NCBI RefSeq assembly: GCF_001677275.1
Contig: NZ_CP016177.1
Coordinates: forward strand, 1,364,001-1,428,000
Source: Vibrio breoganii
GTDB lineage: Bacteria; Pseudomonadota; Gammaproteobacteria; Enterobacterales; Vibrionaceae
Direction of reading: 5' to 3'
DNA length: 64,000 bases
Shown here: positions 53,512-62,630 of the stretch, piece after piece
How positions within the stretch are numbered: the first letter of the stretch is position 1
Layout: each line of letters starts with the position of its first letter
The notes under the pieces: generated by a model
Seen by the model: only the letters and a program-made list of their open reading frames with translations
Databases searched by the model: none
What the model was told of the DNA's origin: nothing
Translations under genes and position numbers: made by a program

Positions 53512-54141
53512 TTAAGCGCGAAGATGCTCCGCCTTAACAACCATTTGCAGGCCATTATTGAGTTGCACTCGCACATCATCCTTGTTTACTTCAACAATGG
53601 TCGCAGCCATGTTGCCTTTACCCATGTTTACATTCACATTGTTACCAACAGAGATTTCATCGCTGTTCAATGCACGTGTTTCAACTGGGGCTTGCTTAGG
53701 TTTTTCTGCTCTTGGCTTAGGCTTGCGAGCCGGAGCTGCTTTTTTAGCTTGAGCGCGTTTTGCTTTTTGCTCTTCACGGGCTTTATCAGCCTGTTCTTTT
53801 CTGCGAGCCGCTACGCGAGCCTTGCTTTCTGCAAGTGCTTGTTGCGCATGGTCCACATGTTCTTGCTCTAGTACGCCACAGTCGTTGCCATCTAGATCAA
53901 CACGTATCGCACCAGCTTTAACGCCATGTAGGTAGCGCCAAGATGAAGTGTATTGTCTTAGCGCAGCTCTAAGTTGAGTCTTGCTCACTTTAGAGTCTTC
54001 ACTTAGACGCTCTGCTAAATCCTGAAAAATACCAATTTTCAGTGGCTTAGCTTCGCCTTCTAAAGTAAAGCACTTAGGGAAGCATTCGGCAATATAAGCA
54101 ATCACTTCTTTACTGGTTTTTAATTTTTCGGTGTTTTCCAT
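53512..54141 (-). CDS. proQ: RNA chaperone ProQ
   Basis: ProQ binds structured small RNAs and mRNA 3' ends and affects osmotic control of ProP. The 209 residues have the FinO-like domain at 1-120 ([35 protein letters not shown]), a Lys/Ala/Arg-rich linker (about 125-160) and a C-terminal Tudor-like domain that ends [18 protein letters not shown]. It forms an operon with prc. In this window it is also only 6 kb from an SdsR small RNA gene. Confidence 0.95.
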   Translation of the reverse strand: MENTEKLKTSKEVIAYIAECFPKCFTLEGEAKPLKIGIFQDLAERLSEDSKVSKTQLRAALRQYTSSWRYLHGVKAGAIRVDLDGNDCGVLEQEHVDHAQQALAESKARVAARRKEQADKAREEQKAKRAQAKKAAPARKPKPRAEKPKQAPVETRALNSDEISVGNNVNVNMGKGNMAATIVEVNKDDVRVQLNNGLQMVVKAEHLRA

Positions 54142-54216
54142 GCGGGTTCCTGATTAAACGCGACTCTTGCGCGAGATTCTCAATAATATTCAGCGCTATT
54201 ATAAAGACATGACAAG

Positions 54217-54238
54217 TAAAAACCACTCCCGAGTGGTA
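54217..54238 (-). terminator. probable terminator of msrC
   Basis: ACCACT-CCCG-AGTGGT with TTTTTA after it on the minus strand. The stem has six pairs only and lies directly after the msrC stop at 54241. Confidence 0.75.
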
Positions 54239-54240
54239 CT

Positions 54241-54714
54241 TTACTTAGAGTTAATTGGCTCATTGAGCAATTTTTCGACCATATCCATCAACAATACTAA
54301 CCCTTGTTCATCGATTTCGCTAAAGCGGTCATGTAATGGACTGTCGATATCGAGTACGCCCACCACTTCTCCGTTCATTGAAAATGGGATAACAATTTCT
54401 GAATTGCTGTCCGCATCACAGGCAATATGCCCTTCAAACTGGTGTACGTCTTTAATGCGCTGCACGGTATTGGTTGCTGCGGCTGTGCCACAAACGCCTT
54501 TACCCCAATTAATGCGAACGCACGCTGGGTTGCCTTGGAAAGGTCCCAACACTAATTGGTCGCCCTCTTTTAGATAAAAACCTACCCAGTTAATATTCGC
54601 CAATTCCATGTTCAGTACTGCACTGATATTCGCTAAGTTTGCGATCAGGTTACTTTCACCGCTAATTAATGCCTCAACCTGCAACGTTACTCTCTGATAG
54701 TCTTTGATATCCAC
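54241..54714 (-). CDS. msrC: free methionine-(R)-sulfoxide reductase MsrC
   Basis: MsrC is a GAF-domain enzyme that reduces free methionine-R-sulfoxide. The 157 residues have the active-site Cys cluster: GNPACVRINWGKGVCGTAA (two Cys at about 92 and 102) and the later HIACDADSNSEI with the third. Length and motifs match E. coli MsrC (YebR). It is divergent from letA; in E. coli the same five genes prc-proQ-msrC-letA-letB follow each other. Confidence 0.95.
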   Translation of the reverse strand: MDIKDYQRVTLQVEALISGESNLIANLANISAVLNMELANINWVGFYLKEGDQLVLGPFQGNPACVRINWGKGVCGTAAATNTVQRIKDVHQFEGHIACDADSNSEIVIPFSMNGEVVGVLDIDSPLHDRFSEIDEQGLVLLMDMVEKLLNEPINSK

Positions 54715-54891
54715 TTTTTGTTACCTATATGAAAATTGTAACCAAACTCTTTGAAATCCTTCACAATAGGACTCAACATCTAAGATTGCGTATATACTGC
54801 AAACTGTAACCGATAAATCATTGAATCTAAACCATCTACGGCAATAAATGTGCTAGCGTAACAGCCGATATAAACTAGGTACGATAACTGC

Positions 54892-56166
54892 ATGGCAACA
54901 ATTCACAATGCAATCACTACTAATTCCGAACTGCGCCTGTGCCAGGGTTGTGGATTAGCCGTGTCTTCGACGCCTATCAAAGAAAACCAAGACGCGTATT
55001 GTCCGCGCTGTGAAACGCAGCTCTACCGTGGACACAGACACTCTTGCTCCGGAGACGTTGCCTTAGCCACTGTGGGCCTTTTACTCTTCATCCCTGTTGT
55101 TCTTTACCCTTTTCTATCCATACGTCTTTTTGGAGAATACATAAGTGCCACACTGCTTGACGGCGTGTTCTTACTGATAGATGAAGGCTTTGTATTTGTT
55201 GGGTTTCTGGTTCTTTTTTGCGGTTTCTTAGTCCCCCTTGCCCACTGCGTCTGTGTCATTACCGCCAACCTTGCCCTCAAGCAAAACAACACACCGCTGA
55301 TGCGCTGGAGTATGTACGGTATTTATCACCTAAAACACTGGATGATGATAGACGTCTACATAGTCAGCATTGCCATTTGCTGCTTTAAGCTGACCGATTA
55401 CAGTGACCTTATCTTTGGCTTAGCACTTCCTGTATTGGTAGTACTGCAATTGGTGTGCTTAGCATTAGTGCTGCGCGTGAGCCCTAGAAAATACTGGCAA
55501 AGGCTGGATGAGGTTCAATACCTAGAACGCACGATTAGTAAGGAAGTAAACCCCAGCGAGCTACATGATTGTCCTCAATGCCATTTAATACAGACGCATA
55601 CCGAACATTGCGTTCGCTGCCACAACAAGATGAAGCGCACTGCTAAACAGTCTCTGCAAGCCACGTGGGCTTACCTTATTGTGGCAACGATTGCTTTGAT
55701 CCCAGCGAATGTAATCCCAATTTCCATTTTGTTTACCAATGGCGCTCGTCTTGAAGATACGATTTTCTCTGGCGTTATTTCCTTAGTAGATAACGACATG
55801 CTGGTGATTGCTATCATCATCTTTATTGCCAGTATTGTAGTACCCGTTGCCAAGATACTCGGCATCCTCTATCTACTACTTTGCATTCACTTCAAGCGCA
55901 CTGTTTTTCATAGACAGCGTATGATGCTGTTTTATATAGTAAAATGGATTGGTAAATGGTCGATGGTGGATCTCTTTGTTATGTCGATCATGCTAACCTT
56001 GGTAGACAGAGGACAAGTACTTAATTTCACACCTGGCTTTGGCGCGGTCGCATTTGGCGTCGTGGTCGTCTTTACCATGTTTTCTGCGGATGCGTTAGAC
56101 CCGCGTTTAATTTGGAAAAACCATACTCATAAGCATTCAATCTCAACTGGTGACACTTTTTCATGA
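54892..56166 (+). CDS. letA: LetA (YebS) membrane partner of the LetB lipid transport bridge
   Basis: LetA is an inner-membrane protein of the PqiA family that works with LetB to move lipids between membranes. The 424 residues have two PqiA halves with about eight helices. Each half starts with a zinc-ribbon: CQGCG with CPRC (about 18-40), and CPQC with CVRCH (about 225-244). The start MATIHNAITTNSELRLCQ has no strong ribosome site. The stop overlaps the letB ATG (ATGA), so the two proteins are coupled. Confidence 0.94.
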   Translation: MATIHNAITTNSELRLCQGCGLAVSSTPIKENQDAYCPRCETQLYRGHRHSCSGDVALATVGLLLFIPVVLYPFLSIRLFGEYISATLLDGVFLLIDEGFVFVGFLVLFCGFLVPLAHCVCVITANLALKQNNTPLMRWSMYGIYHLKHWMMIDVYIVSIAICCFKLTDYSDLIFGLALPVLVVLQLVCLALVLRVSPRKYWQRLDEVQYLERTISKEVNPSELHDCPQCHLIQTHTEHCVRCHNKMKRTAKQSLQATWAYLIVATIALIPANVIPISILFTNGARLEDTIFSGVISLVDNDMLVIAIIIFIASIVVPVAKILGILYLLLCIHFKRTVFHRQRMMLFYIVKWIGKWSMVDLFVMSIMLTLVDRGQVLNFTPGFGAVAFGVVVVFTMFSADALDPRLIWKNHTHKHSISTGDTFS

Positions 56167-58805
56167 CAGAGCAAAATCAATCATCCTTACCGACTCCTAA
56201 GGTAAAACGCTCAACTGGCCTCTCTCCACTTTGGGCGCTGCCTATTGTCGCGCTGCTGCTTGGTGGTTGGCTAATGTACAAAAGTGTCAGCGAAGCAGGA
56301 CAACAAGTCCGTATTCATTTTGCCAATGCTCAAGGGCTGATTGCCGGAAGAACGACGATTCGCTTTCAAGGCCTAGAAGTTGGCATGGTACGTAAGCTTG
56401 AATTAGCAGAAGATCTCAACGGGATCTACGTTGACGCTGAGCTCTATCGTGATGCGCTGCAGTTGTTGGGCGAAGACACTCAGTTTTGGCTAGTCAAACC
56501 TACAGCCAGTTTATCTGGGGTATCTGGTCTAGATGCTCTTGTTTCTGGTAACTACATCGCCATACAAAGCGCGACAAAAGGCTTTAACACTCCTCCAAAG
56601 ACATTCGCCGCATTGTCTAAAGCCCCACAGGACTTACACAGCGCCAGTTCAGAAGGTTTACGCCTTACTCTTAGAAGTAAGGACCTTGGATCTGTGAATG
56701 TCGGCTCAAAGATCCTGTTTAGAAAAATACCGATTGGTGAGGTTTACAGCTTTAGTCTCGATGAAGATGGTAAGTCCGTTGTGTTACGCGCCTATATAGA
56801 CGAAGAGTACGACCACATCATTACCAGTGAGAGTCGTTTTTGGAATGTATCGGGCATTAATGCCAAAGTCGGCTTCGATGGCGTTGACGTCAGAGTTGAA
56901 AGCCTTGCTGCGTTAATTGGAGGTGGCATAGCCGTCGACTCTCCTGCTCAAGGCACTCGCGTAGAGTCCGATACTGAGTTTAGGCTTTACCCTGATCTGG
57001 CAACCGCCGGTCGCGGTATCCCCATCAAGATAACCCTTCCAGACGACAACAATATCAACCCAACTGGCGCACCACTTGTTTACCGAGGTATTGAAATCGG
57101 TCAAATCACCAATGTGCAACTTAGCAAAGACCGACAGGACATCATCGCCCAAGCCACCGTTGAACCGGCTTATCACGACCTATTGAATTCAGGGTCTCAA
57201 TTTCTTCTTGAAGAAGCCTCCCTGTCTCTAGCTGGCGTTGAGAACCTTGGTAACTTTGTCACCGGTAATTTCTTGACCTTATTACCTGGAGATGGCGAAG
57301 CCACCCGCTCATTTAAAGCCGTTAAGCAGGACGAACTCAATACTCAAGACAGTGGCAATCTAGCATTGTCTTTGATGGCTGAGCATAGCTTTGGATTAGC
57401 CAATGGATCGGCTGTGCTTTATAAGGGCATTCAGATTGGTCACGTTACGTCGTCACAATTACATGACAGTGGTGTCAAGGTTAACGTACTGATTGACTCA
57501 CAGTATCGTGCATTGATTCGCTCTAAAAATCGCTTCTTTGTTTCTAGTTCGGTGTCAGCAAGTTTTGATGCCAGCAAGCTGAACGTCAACGTACCTCCCC
57601 TTCAGCACCTTTTGGCGGGAAGCATAAGTTTTATTAGAGAAGGCAGCGAATCTGTTAGTTCAAGCTATACGCTGTATGCCAGTGAAGCTCTAGCAGAGCT
57701 TGCGGTCTACACAAAATCTGGCAGTCAGGTCATCTCTCTTCTTTCTTCAGAAATGCCTCCTGTGAATGTGGGTACGCCTATCTTCTACAGAAACTTAGTC
57801 GTGGGACAAGTGTTGGATTACAAGTTAGGCCATGCGGGGATGGAAGTGAAGATCAAGCTTGACAACCAATACCGCCACCTCATCAATTCCAACACGGTGT
57901 TTTGGAACCATTCGGGTGTAGAGATTGATGCTGGTCTATCGGGCGTGTCTGTGAAAGCAGCTCCTTTATCTCGAGTTCTGCAAGGGGGCATCGCCTTTGA
58001 TACCTTGCCTGGTGTTGAGAACAAGCTCGGCAAACACTATAAGCTTTACCCTAGTCAAGATGATGCTCGCCAGTTTGGAAAAATTATTCGCATCAACGCT
58101 GCTGATAATGCCTCTGTCACTAAAGGTACAAAGATCAAGTATCAAGGTGTTGATGTTGGTGAAGTTACTCTCGTCTCTCCACTATTTGAAAAAGCTGGCG
58201 TTGAAATGCTTGCACGCATCTATCCTCAGTACGTCTCCAAGATTGCGGTTAAGGGAACCCAATTTTGGCTCGTGAACCCTGAGATAAGCCTCAGTGGCGT
58301 TAAGAATCTAGCCAGCGCTATCATTCCGATTATTGAAGTAAAACCGGGCACGGATAGTGCCAAGAAAAATCATTTCACTTTGTTAAAGAAAGCACCACTA
58401 GAAGATGGCGTGACCTTTTTCTTACAGACTGAAGTCAAAGGCTCAGTTTCTAAGAACACCCCCATCCTCTATCGTGAGATGGAAGTCGGTTACGTTAATG
58501 ATGTCCAGTTAGGTGAATTGGCGGATAGAGTGATCATTACCATTAAGGTTGATAAAGACTACGCCTACTTGGTAAGACAAAACTCTCTATTCTGGAATGT
58601 ATCTGGCCTAGATGTTTCTATTGGCTTAAGCGGCGCAAACGTAAAGGCTGGCACCGTAGATAGTCTTCTTAGGGGTGGCATTGCATTTACAACACCGGAA
58701 GAGCAGAATTTGCTACCAATGGCAAAAGCTGAGCGCTCTTTCTACCTGTACAAGAAGGCTGAACCCGCTTGGCTGGAATGGCGCACCGCTATTCCAAAAC
58801 CTTAG
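56163..58805 (+). CDS. letB: LetB (YebT) seven-MCE-domain lipid transport protein
   Basis: LetB forms a periplasm-spanning tunnel made of stacked rings of MCE domains. The 880 residues have one N-terminal helix (LWALPIVALLLGGWLMY, about 20-38) followed by seven MCE domains. Each is marked by a repeated GxxVxYRGIEIG-like strand pair (GRTTIRFQGLEVG, GSKILFRKIPIGE, GAPLVYRGIEIGQ, GSAVLYKGIQIGH, GTPIFYRNLVVGQ, GTKIKYQGVDVGE, TPILYREMEVGYV). The number matches E. coli LetB. It is in an operon with letA. Confidence 0.95.
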   Translation: MTEQNQSSLPTPKVKRSTGLSPLWALPIVALLLGGWLMYKSVSEAGQQVRIHFANAQGLIAGRTTIRFQGLEVGMVRKLELAEDLNGIYVDAELYRDALQLLGEDTQFWLVKPTASLSGVSGLDALVSGNYIAIQSATKGFNTPPKTFAALSKAPQDLHSASSEGLRLTLRSKDLGSVNVGSKILFRKIPIGEVYSFSLDEDGKSVVLRAYIDEEYDHIITSESRFWNVSGINAKVGFDGVDVRVESLAALIGGGIAVDSPAQGTRVESDTEFRLYPDLATAGRGIPIKITLPDDNNINPTGAPLVYRGIEIGQITNVQLSKDRQDIIAQATVEPAYHDLLNSGSQFLLEEASLSLAGVENLGNFVTGNFLTLLPGDGEATRSFKAVKQDELNTQDSGNLALSLMAEHSFGLANGSAVLYKGIQIGHVTSSQLHDSGVKVNVLIDSQYRALIRSKNRFFVSSSVSASFDASKLNVNVPPLQHLLAGSISFIREGSESVSSSYTLYASEALAELAVYTKSGSQVISLLSSEMPPVNVGTPIFYRNLVVGQVLDYKLGHAGMEVKIKLDNQYRHLINSNTVFWNHSGVEIDAGLSGVSVKAAPLSRVLQGGIAFDTLPGVENKLGKHYKLYPSQDDARQFGKIIRINAADNASVTKGTKIKYQGVDVGEVTLVSPLFEKAGVEMLARIYPQYVSKIAVKGTQFWLVNPEISLSGVKNLASAIIPIIEVKPGTDSAKKNHFTLLKKAPLEDGVTFFLQTEVKGSVSKNTPILYREMEVGYVNDVQLGELADRVIITIKVDKDYAYLVRQNSLFWNVSGLDVSIGLSGANVKAGTVDSLLRGGIAFTTPEEQNLLPMAKAERSFYLYKKAEPAWLEWRTAIPKP

Positions 58806-58820
58806 AAAAGTTCTCCTAGA

Positions 58821-58857
58821 AGAGAGACGCTATCAACGCAACGCGTCTCTCCTCTTT
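58821..58857 (+). terminator. probable terminator of letAB
   Basis: GAGAGACGC and GCGTCTCTC pair perfectly over nine bases with a 12-base loop, followed by CTCTTTC. It begins 15 bases past the letB stop. The T run is interrupted, so some transcripts may go on into rsmF. Confidence 0.7.
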
Positions 58858-58932
58858 CAACGCTATACACTTTCAAGATAAAGCGAGCGTTGCTACACTT
58901 CGCATGCTCGCCTTTCTCATAGGAATCCTACC

Positions 58933-60363
58933 TTGCATCAAAACGTATATATCCCAGAGCAATTTGTTCAACTAATGAAAGAACAAATGCCTTCGCACCT
59001 AAACCTAGATGAATTACTTGAGGCGTGTAAGCGCCCTTTAAAACGCAGCATTCGGGTGAATACTCTTAAGATCTCCGTTGAAGACTTTAAAGAGCAGGCA
59101 TTAGCAATGGGCTGGACATTAACACCCGTACCTTGGTGCAAAGAAGGCTTTTGGCTGGATAACGTCGATGAGTCTGCCACCTCACTTGGCAATACTAGCC
59201 AACACCTTGCAGGCCTATTTTACATTCAAGAAGCCAGCTCTATGATGCCAGTAACGGCGCTATTTGATGACCTCAATGTTGACGCTGATTTTCGAGTATT
59301 GGATATGGCGGCAGCACCGGGCTCAAAAACCACACAGATCGCCGCCAATATGGGAAAACAAGGCTTAGTGGTTGCCAATGAATTTTCAGCAAGCCGAGTA
59401 AAGATACTGTTTGGTAACTTAATGCGCTGCGGCATTGGCAACATGGCAATGACCAACTTTGATGCACGTGTGTTTGGGCCTTGGCTTCCAGAAACCTTTG
59501 ATGCCATTTTGCTTGATGCACCTTGCTCTGGTGAAGGCTCTTTACGTAAAGACGCAGATGCAATGAAGAACTGGAGTTTGTCCTCTGTTGAAGAGATTGC
59601 CGATACTCAGCAAGACTTAATAGAGAGTGCCTTCCACGCCTTGAAGCCAGGTGGAACACTTGTCTATTCAACCTGCACGCTAAACCGCCAAGAAAACCAG
59701 CAAGTGGTCGATCACCTGTTACAAGCCTTTGACGGTAGTATTGAAGTTGAGCCTTTAACTGACCTTTTCCCCGAAGCTTCTCTATCTCTTACAGACGAGG
59801 GATATATTCACGTATACCCACAAATCTATGACTGTGAGGGCTTTTTTATTGCCAAGTTCAAAAAGACGGGCTCAGTCTCTGCGCCAAAAGTGAAAAAGCG
59901 CTTAGGTAAGTTTCCTTTTCAGCGAATGTCCAACAAAGACAGTGACACCGTCACTAACTCATTAACTGAAGCCTTAGGCATTCAGATATCGGACAATTAT
60001 TCGCTGTGGCAGCGAGATAATGAAGTCTGGTTGTTCCCAGTACTGATAGAACCCCTACTCGACCAAATGCGCTTCCAACGCATTGGTATCAAACTCGCCG
60101 AAGCTCATAAAAAAGGATATCGCTGGCAGCACCAGGGCGTTGTCGCGATGAGTCAACACAACGAAGACAACGCCATTGACCTAAACATAGATGATGCTCG
60201 TGAATGGTACATGGGCCGCGATGTTCGTCCAGAAGTTCCTTCGAGTAAAGGTGAGGTTCTGGTTCGCTACGATGGTGTGACCATAGGTATTGGAAAATGG
60301 GTGGGTAATCGCATAAAGAATGGATTACCAAGAGAAATGGTTCGAGATAATAACTTGTTCTAA
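58933..60363 (+). CDS. rsmF: 16S rRNA (cytosine1407-C5)-methyltransferase RsmF
   Basis: RsmF adds m5C at position 1407 of 16S rRNA. The 476 residues match E. coli RsmF throughout: LKRSIRVNTLKISVEDF, FYIQEASSMMPV, the SAM site DMAAAPGSKTTQIAA near 122, the catalytic motifs LDAPCSGEGSLRKD near 195 and YSTCTLNRQEN near 245, and a C-terminal PUA-like part. The start is TTG (MHQNVYIPEQF), with AGGAA ten bases upstream. An exact matS site is at 59942-59954. Confidence 0.95.
   Translation: MHQNVYIPEQFVQLMKEQMPSHLNLDELLEACKRPLKRSIRVNTLKISVEDFKEQALAMGWTLTPVPWCKEGFWLDNVDESATSLGNTSQHLAGLFYIQEASSMMPVTALFDDLNVDADFRVLDMAAAPGSKTTQIAANMGKQGLVVANEFSASRVKILFGNLMRCGIGNMAMTNFDARVFGPWLPETFDAILLDAPCSGEGSLRKDADAMKNWSLSSVEEIADTQQDLIESAFHALKPGGTLVYSTCTLNRQENQQVVDHLLQAFDGSIEVEPLTDLFPEASLSLTDEGYIHVYPQIYDCEGFFIAKFKKTGSVSAPKVKKRLGKFPFQRMSNKDSDTVTNSLTEALGIQISDNYSLWQRDNEVWLFPVLIEPLLDQMRFQRIGIKLAEAHKKGYRWQHQGVVAMSQHNEDNAIDLNIDDAREWYMGRDVRPEVPSSKGEVLVRYDGVTIGIGKWVGNRIKNGLPREMVRDNNLF
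59942..59954. other. matS site (MatP binding)
   Basis: GTGACACCGTCAC fits GTGACRNYGTCAC fully. It lies in the rsmF gene, 29.6 kb right of dif. Confidence 0.85.
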
Positions 60364-60409
60364 TTCATAGAGATGAAGTAGAAGCCTGCAACTTAGTATT
60401 TGAAGATAG

Positions 60410-60437
60410 GCGCTCTTGTGTGGCAAGAGCGCTTTAG
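60410..60437 (+). terminator. probable terminator of rsmF
   Basis: GCGCTCTTG-TGTGG-CAAGAGCGC has nine perfect pairs followed by TTTAG. It lies 46 bases past the rsmF stop and just before the SdsR promoter, so it separates the two transcripts. Confidence 0.75.
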
Positions 60438-60441
60438 TGTA

Positions 60442-60451
60442 CTAAACTTAA
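60442..60451 (+). promoter_or_regulatory. sigma-S-type -10 element of sdsR
   Basis: C-TAAACT-TAA matches the extended sigma-S -10 consensus CTAYACTTAA except for A in place of Y. It sits about 12 bases ahead of the conserved part of SdsR. SdsR in enterics is known as a strict sigma-S target. Confidence 0.65.
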
Positions 60452-60454
60452 CCC

Positions 60455-60531
60455 AATTAATCGGTTAGCGCAGGCTCTTACATAGAGCCATTCCCCAAAG
60501 CCTAGGTCAGGATAGCCTAGGCTATTTTTTG
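60455..60531 (+). ncRNA. sdsR: SdsR small RNA
   Basis: SdsR (RyeB) is a Hfq-bound, stationary-phase small RNA that represses targets such as porin and mutS mRNA in enterics. Here TTAGCGCAGGCTCT followed by AGAGCCATTCCCC reproduces the conserved core of the E. coli RNA (TTAGCGCACGGCTCT and AGAGCCATTTCCC). The GGCTCT/AGAGCC hairpin is at 60473-60489 and the terminator AGCCTAG/CTAGGCT plus ATTTTTT is at 60499-60530. A gene order of rsmF then sdsR recalls E. coli, where it is a few genes past rsmF. The 5' end is an estimate from the -10 box. The gene is convergent with the CvfB-like gene, 12 bases away. Confidence 0.85.
60499..60530 (+). terminator. intrinsic terminator of SdsR
   Basis: AGCCTAG and CTAGGCT pair over seven bases with an 11-base loop, followed by ATTTTTT. 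It forms the 3' end of the small RNA. Confidence 0.85.
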
Positions 60532-60542
60532 GCAGAAATTTG

Positions 60543-61379
60543 CTATTTTACTAAGTGGATTCCATCAGCTTCGATGGTAATCAAGCCTGCTTTGTACAAC
60601 CCACCAATGGTCTTTTTAAATGTACCTTTACTGGTGCGGAATACCTTAAAGATGGCATCTGGTGAAGACTTGTCATTAAGAGGCAGGAAGCCCTCTTTTT
60701 TATTCAGTAGATCCATCACCTTCTCACTAAGATCATCCATCTTAGCAACACCGACTTTCTGCAATGACAAATCAATCTTGCCGTCATCACGTACTTGTTT
60801 AATGTAGCCCTTAAGGCGCTTGCCAATAAACAGCTTACCAATGACATCCGAACTAAAAATCATGCCCCAATGTTCACCATTGATAATGGCCTTGTAGCCT
60901 AGGTCACTGCGTTCAGCGATCAACAGGTCTACTTGGTCATTGGCTTTGTAATGATGCGGCGTTTTATCCAGCCATTTATTGAACTTGGTTGTGCCTACGA
61001 TACGACCGCTGGCATTGTCCGTGTAGACATACACCAATATTGTCTGACCTTCATTAAAACGGGCACGCTGTTCACTATAAGGAACCAGCAAATCTTTCTT
61101 TTCAATTCCCCAGTTAACAAATGCACCCGTGGCGTTGATACTGGTAATTTCCATCAAACCCCACTCGCCTACTTGCGCGATAGGGTTTTCACGCGTAGCG
61201 CAAAGTTCATTGTCGGAATCAAAGTAAAGAAAGGCTTTCACTAACTGACCAACTTCAGGCTCTTCACTGAGCTGTTTTCTAGGTAAAAGCACGCTTCCAT
61301 AATCGTAAGCGTCTAGAAAAACACCAAAGTCAGTGATTTGGGTGATTTTAAGTGAGTTAAGTTGGCCAATTTTAATCAT
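60543..61379 (-). CDS. S1-like RNA-binding protein, CvfB/YitL family
   Basis: A 278-residue cytosolic protein of the CvfB family. It has several S1/OB-type segments, for instance ITQITDFGVFLDAYDYGSVL near 15, GEWGLMEITSINATGAFVNW near 70, and a last one that reads IGKRLKGYIKQVRDDGKIDLS near 200. The C terminus has a winged-helix-like region (SPDAIFKVFRTSKGTFKKTI). CvfB of Staphylococcus binds RNA and affects virulence genes; the role in Vibrio is unknown. It is convergent with SdsR and could produce antisense overlap at its 3' end. Confidence 0.88.
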   Translation of the reverse strand: MIKIGQLNSLKITQITDFGVFLDAYDYGSVLLPRKQLSEEPEVGQLVKAFLYFDSDNELCATRENPIAQVGEWGLMEITSINATGAFVNWGIEKKDLLVPYSEQRARFNEGQTILVYVYTDNASGRIVGTTKFNKWLDKTPHHYKANDQVDLLIAERSDLGYKAIINGEHWGMIFSSDVIGKLFIGKRLKGYIKQVRDDGKIDLSLQKVGVAKMDDLSEKVMDLLNKKEGFLPLNDKSSPDAIFKVFRTSKGTFKKTIGGLYKAGLITIEADGIHLVK

Positions 61380-61485
61380 AGTAGTACTCGAGTTTGACGA
61401 TATCGCGACGATTGTATTGCCTTACCCCAACAATAAAAAGACTTTTCTAGCACTTTGCACAATACAAAGGATTAGCACTCGTGAC

Positions 61486-62355
61486 TTAATCTAGATTAAT
61501 CACGTCACATTGCGGGTGCTCTAGCAAAAACTCTTGCAGTTTCGCTTTGCTTGCCAAGTCTTCTGTAATCAACATCGCAGGCTTACGAGCCGCATGGGCT
61601 TGGGTTAGAACCAGTGATAGCAACTCAGTGACTGATTCGTGCTCCACGTTGTAACCCGATGATACCGCTTCGTTATTCCTGTCCACGCCAAGAGTAAGCT
61701 GTGTAAGTGAAGCTAGGTCGATGCACACGCCGTCGAAGTACTTTAATAGACGCTCTGAAAGCAACACAGAGGACGGCGTGTCAGCGCCAAATAAAACCTT
61801 AAGGCCATTTAATCCACGAGGTAGACCTTGCTCTGCCAAATTGTCGATGACCTTAGCCGCATCACTTAAGCTACGCACAAAGGGAACGACAATTTCTACA
61901 GCTACGCCCTGCTCTCTGAGGTCTTTAATGAACTGACACTCAACCGCAAAGCTGGATTTATAAAAGTCAGAGGCATAACGCGAAACACCGCGCATTCCCA
62001 GCATAGGGTTCAGCTCTTGCTCTTCTAAGCTGCCAGCAATCAAGGTAGATAAAGAACTGCTGTCGCAATTGCTCAGTTGCACGCGTACACGCTTGTGCTC
62101 AACTAGCTTAAGATCTTTTGCTGTTTCGTTTAGAACTTCTAGATAGAACTCTCTTAGAACTTGACCGTTCACAACAGCGTCAAGGGCCATTTTGTCCGCA
62201 TCACTTAGCGTAGAGTCTTGGCCAATAAGTGCAGGGTGAAAGAACACGCGCTCTTGGATTACATCCCCTATGGACAGCAATACATGCTCTGCAGTGTCGT
62301 TCACTTGTTGCAATGAAGAGCCTAAAATAATTTCCGAATTTAGCGTGTTTGGCAT
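61486..62355 (-). CDS. PEP synthase C-terminal-like protein, apparently non-catalytic
   Basis: A 289-residue protein similar to the PEP/pyruvate-binding C domain of PEP synthase (PpsA). The match is good at NPMLGMRGVSRYASDFYKSS, VPFVRSL, GLPRGLNGLKVLF and YFDGVCIDLASLTQLTLGVDR. Catalytic residues of PpsA are missing: the Glu of CEIPSN is Asp-Thr in GADTPSS, the Asn-Asp of SNDMTQL is Ser-Leu in ASLTQL, and the Cys of CGQGPSD is lost (TEDLAS). The ATP-grasp and phosphohistidine domains are absent. It therefore looks like a pseudoenzyme, perhaps a regulator. It is divergent from aroH; in E. coli the true ppsA with ppsR neighbours aroH. AAGGGA precedes the ATG. Confidence 0.82.
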   Translation of the reverse strand: MPNTLNSEIILGSSLQQVNDTAEHVLLSIGDVIQERVFFHPALIGQDSTLSDADKMALDAVVNGQVLREFYLEVLNETAKDLKLVEHKRVRVQLSNCDSSSLSTLIAGSLEEQELNPMLGMRGVSRYASDFYKSSFAVECQFIKDLREQGVAVEIVVPFVRSLSDAAKVIDNLAEQGLPRGLNGLKVLFGADTPSSVLLSERLLKYFDGVCIDLASLTQLTLGVDRNNEAVSSGYNVEHESVTELLSLVLTQAHAARKPAMLITEDLASKAKLQEFLLEHPQCDVINLD

Positions 62356-62630
62356 TTGCGTCCCTTTCTAGATCTAAGTAGCTATTATCTGATTCAAAAT
62401 ACCACCTCACACCGACGATTCAAATACTTAACCGAAAATTTAGGCGAAGAAAAATACGGAGTAACCCCCTTACGCCGACCAAGGATGCCACTCACTGTTC
62501 ATAACCCTCTTTAGCGTGCATTTCTTAGACAAATAACTAAGAATTTCTCTATTTTTGGGTAATGAAGTTTATTCCCTCTCGTAATTCCGCTATCTTTAGC
62601 CCAATTTCGCTATAAGAAGAAAACAAAATT

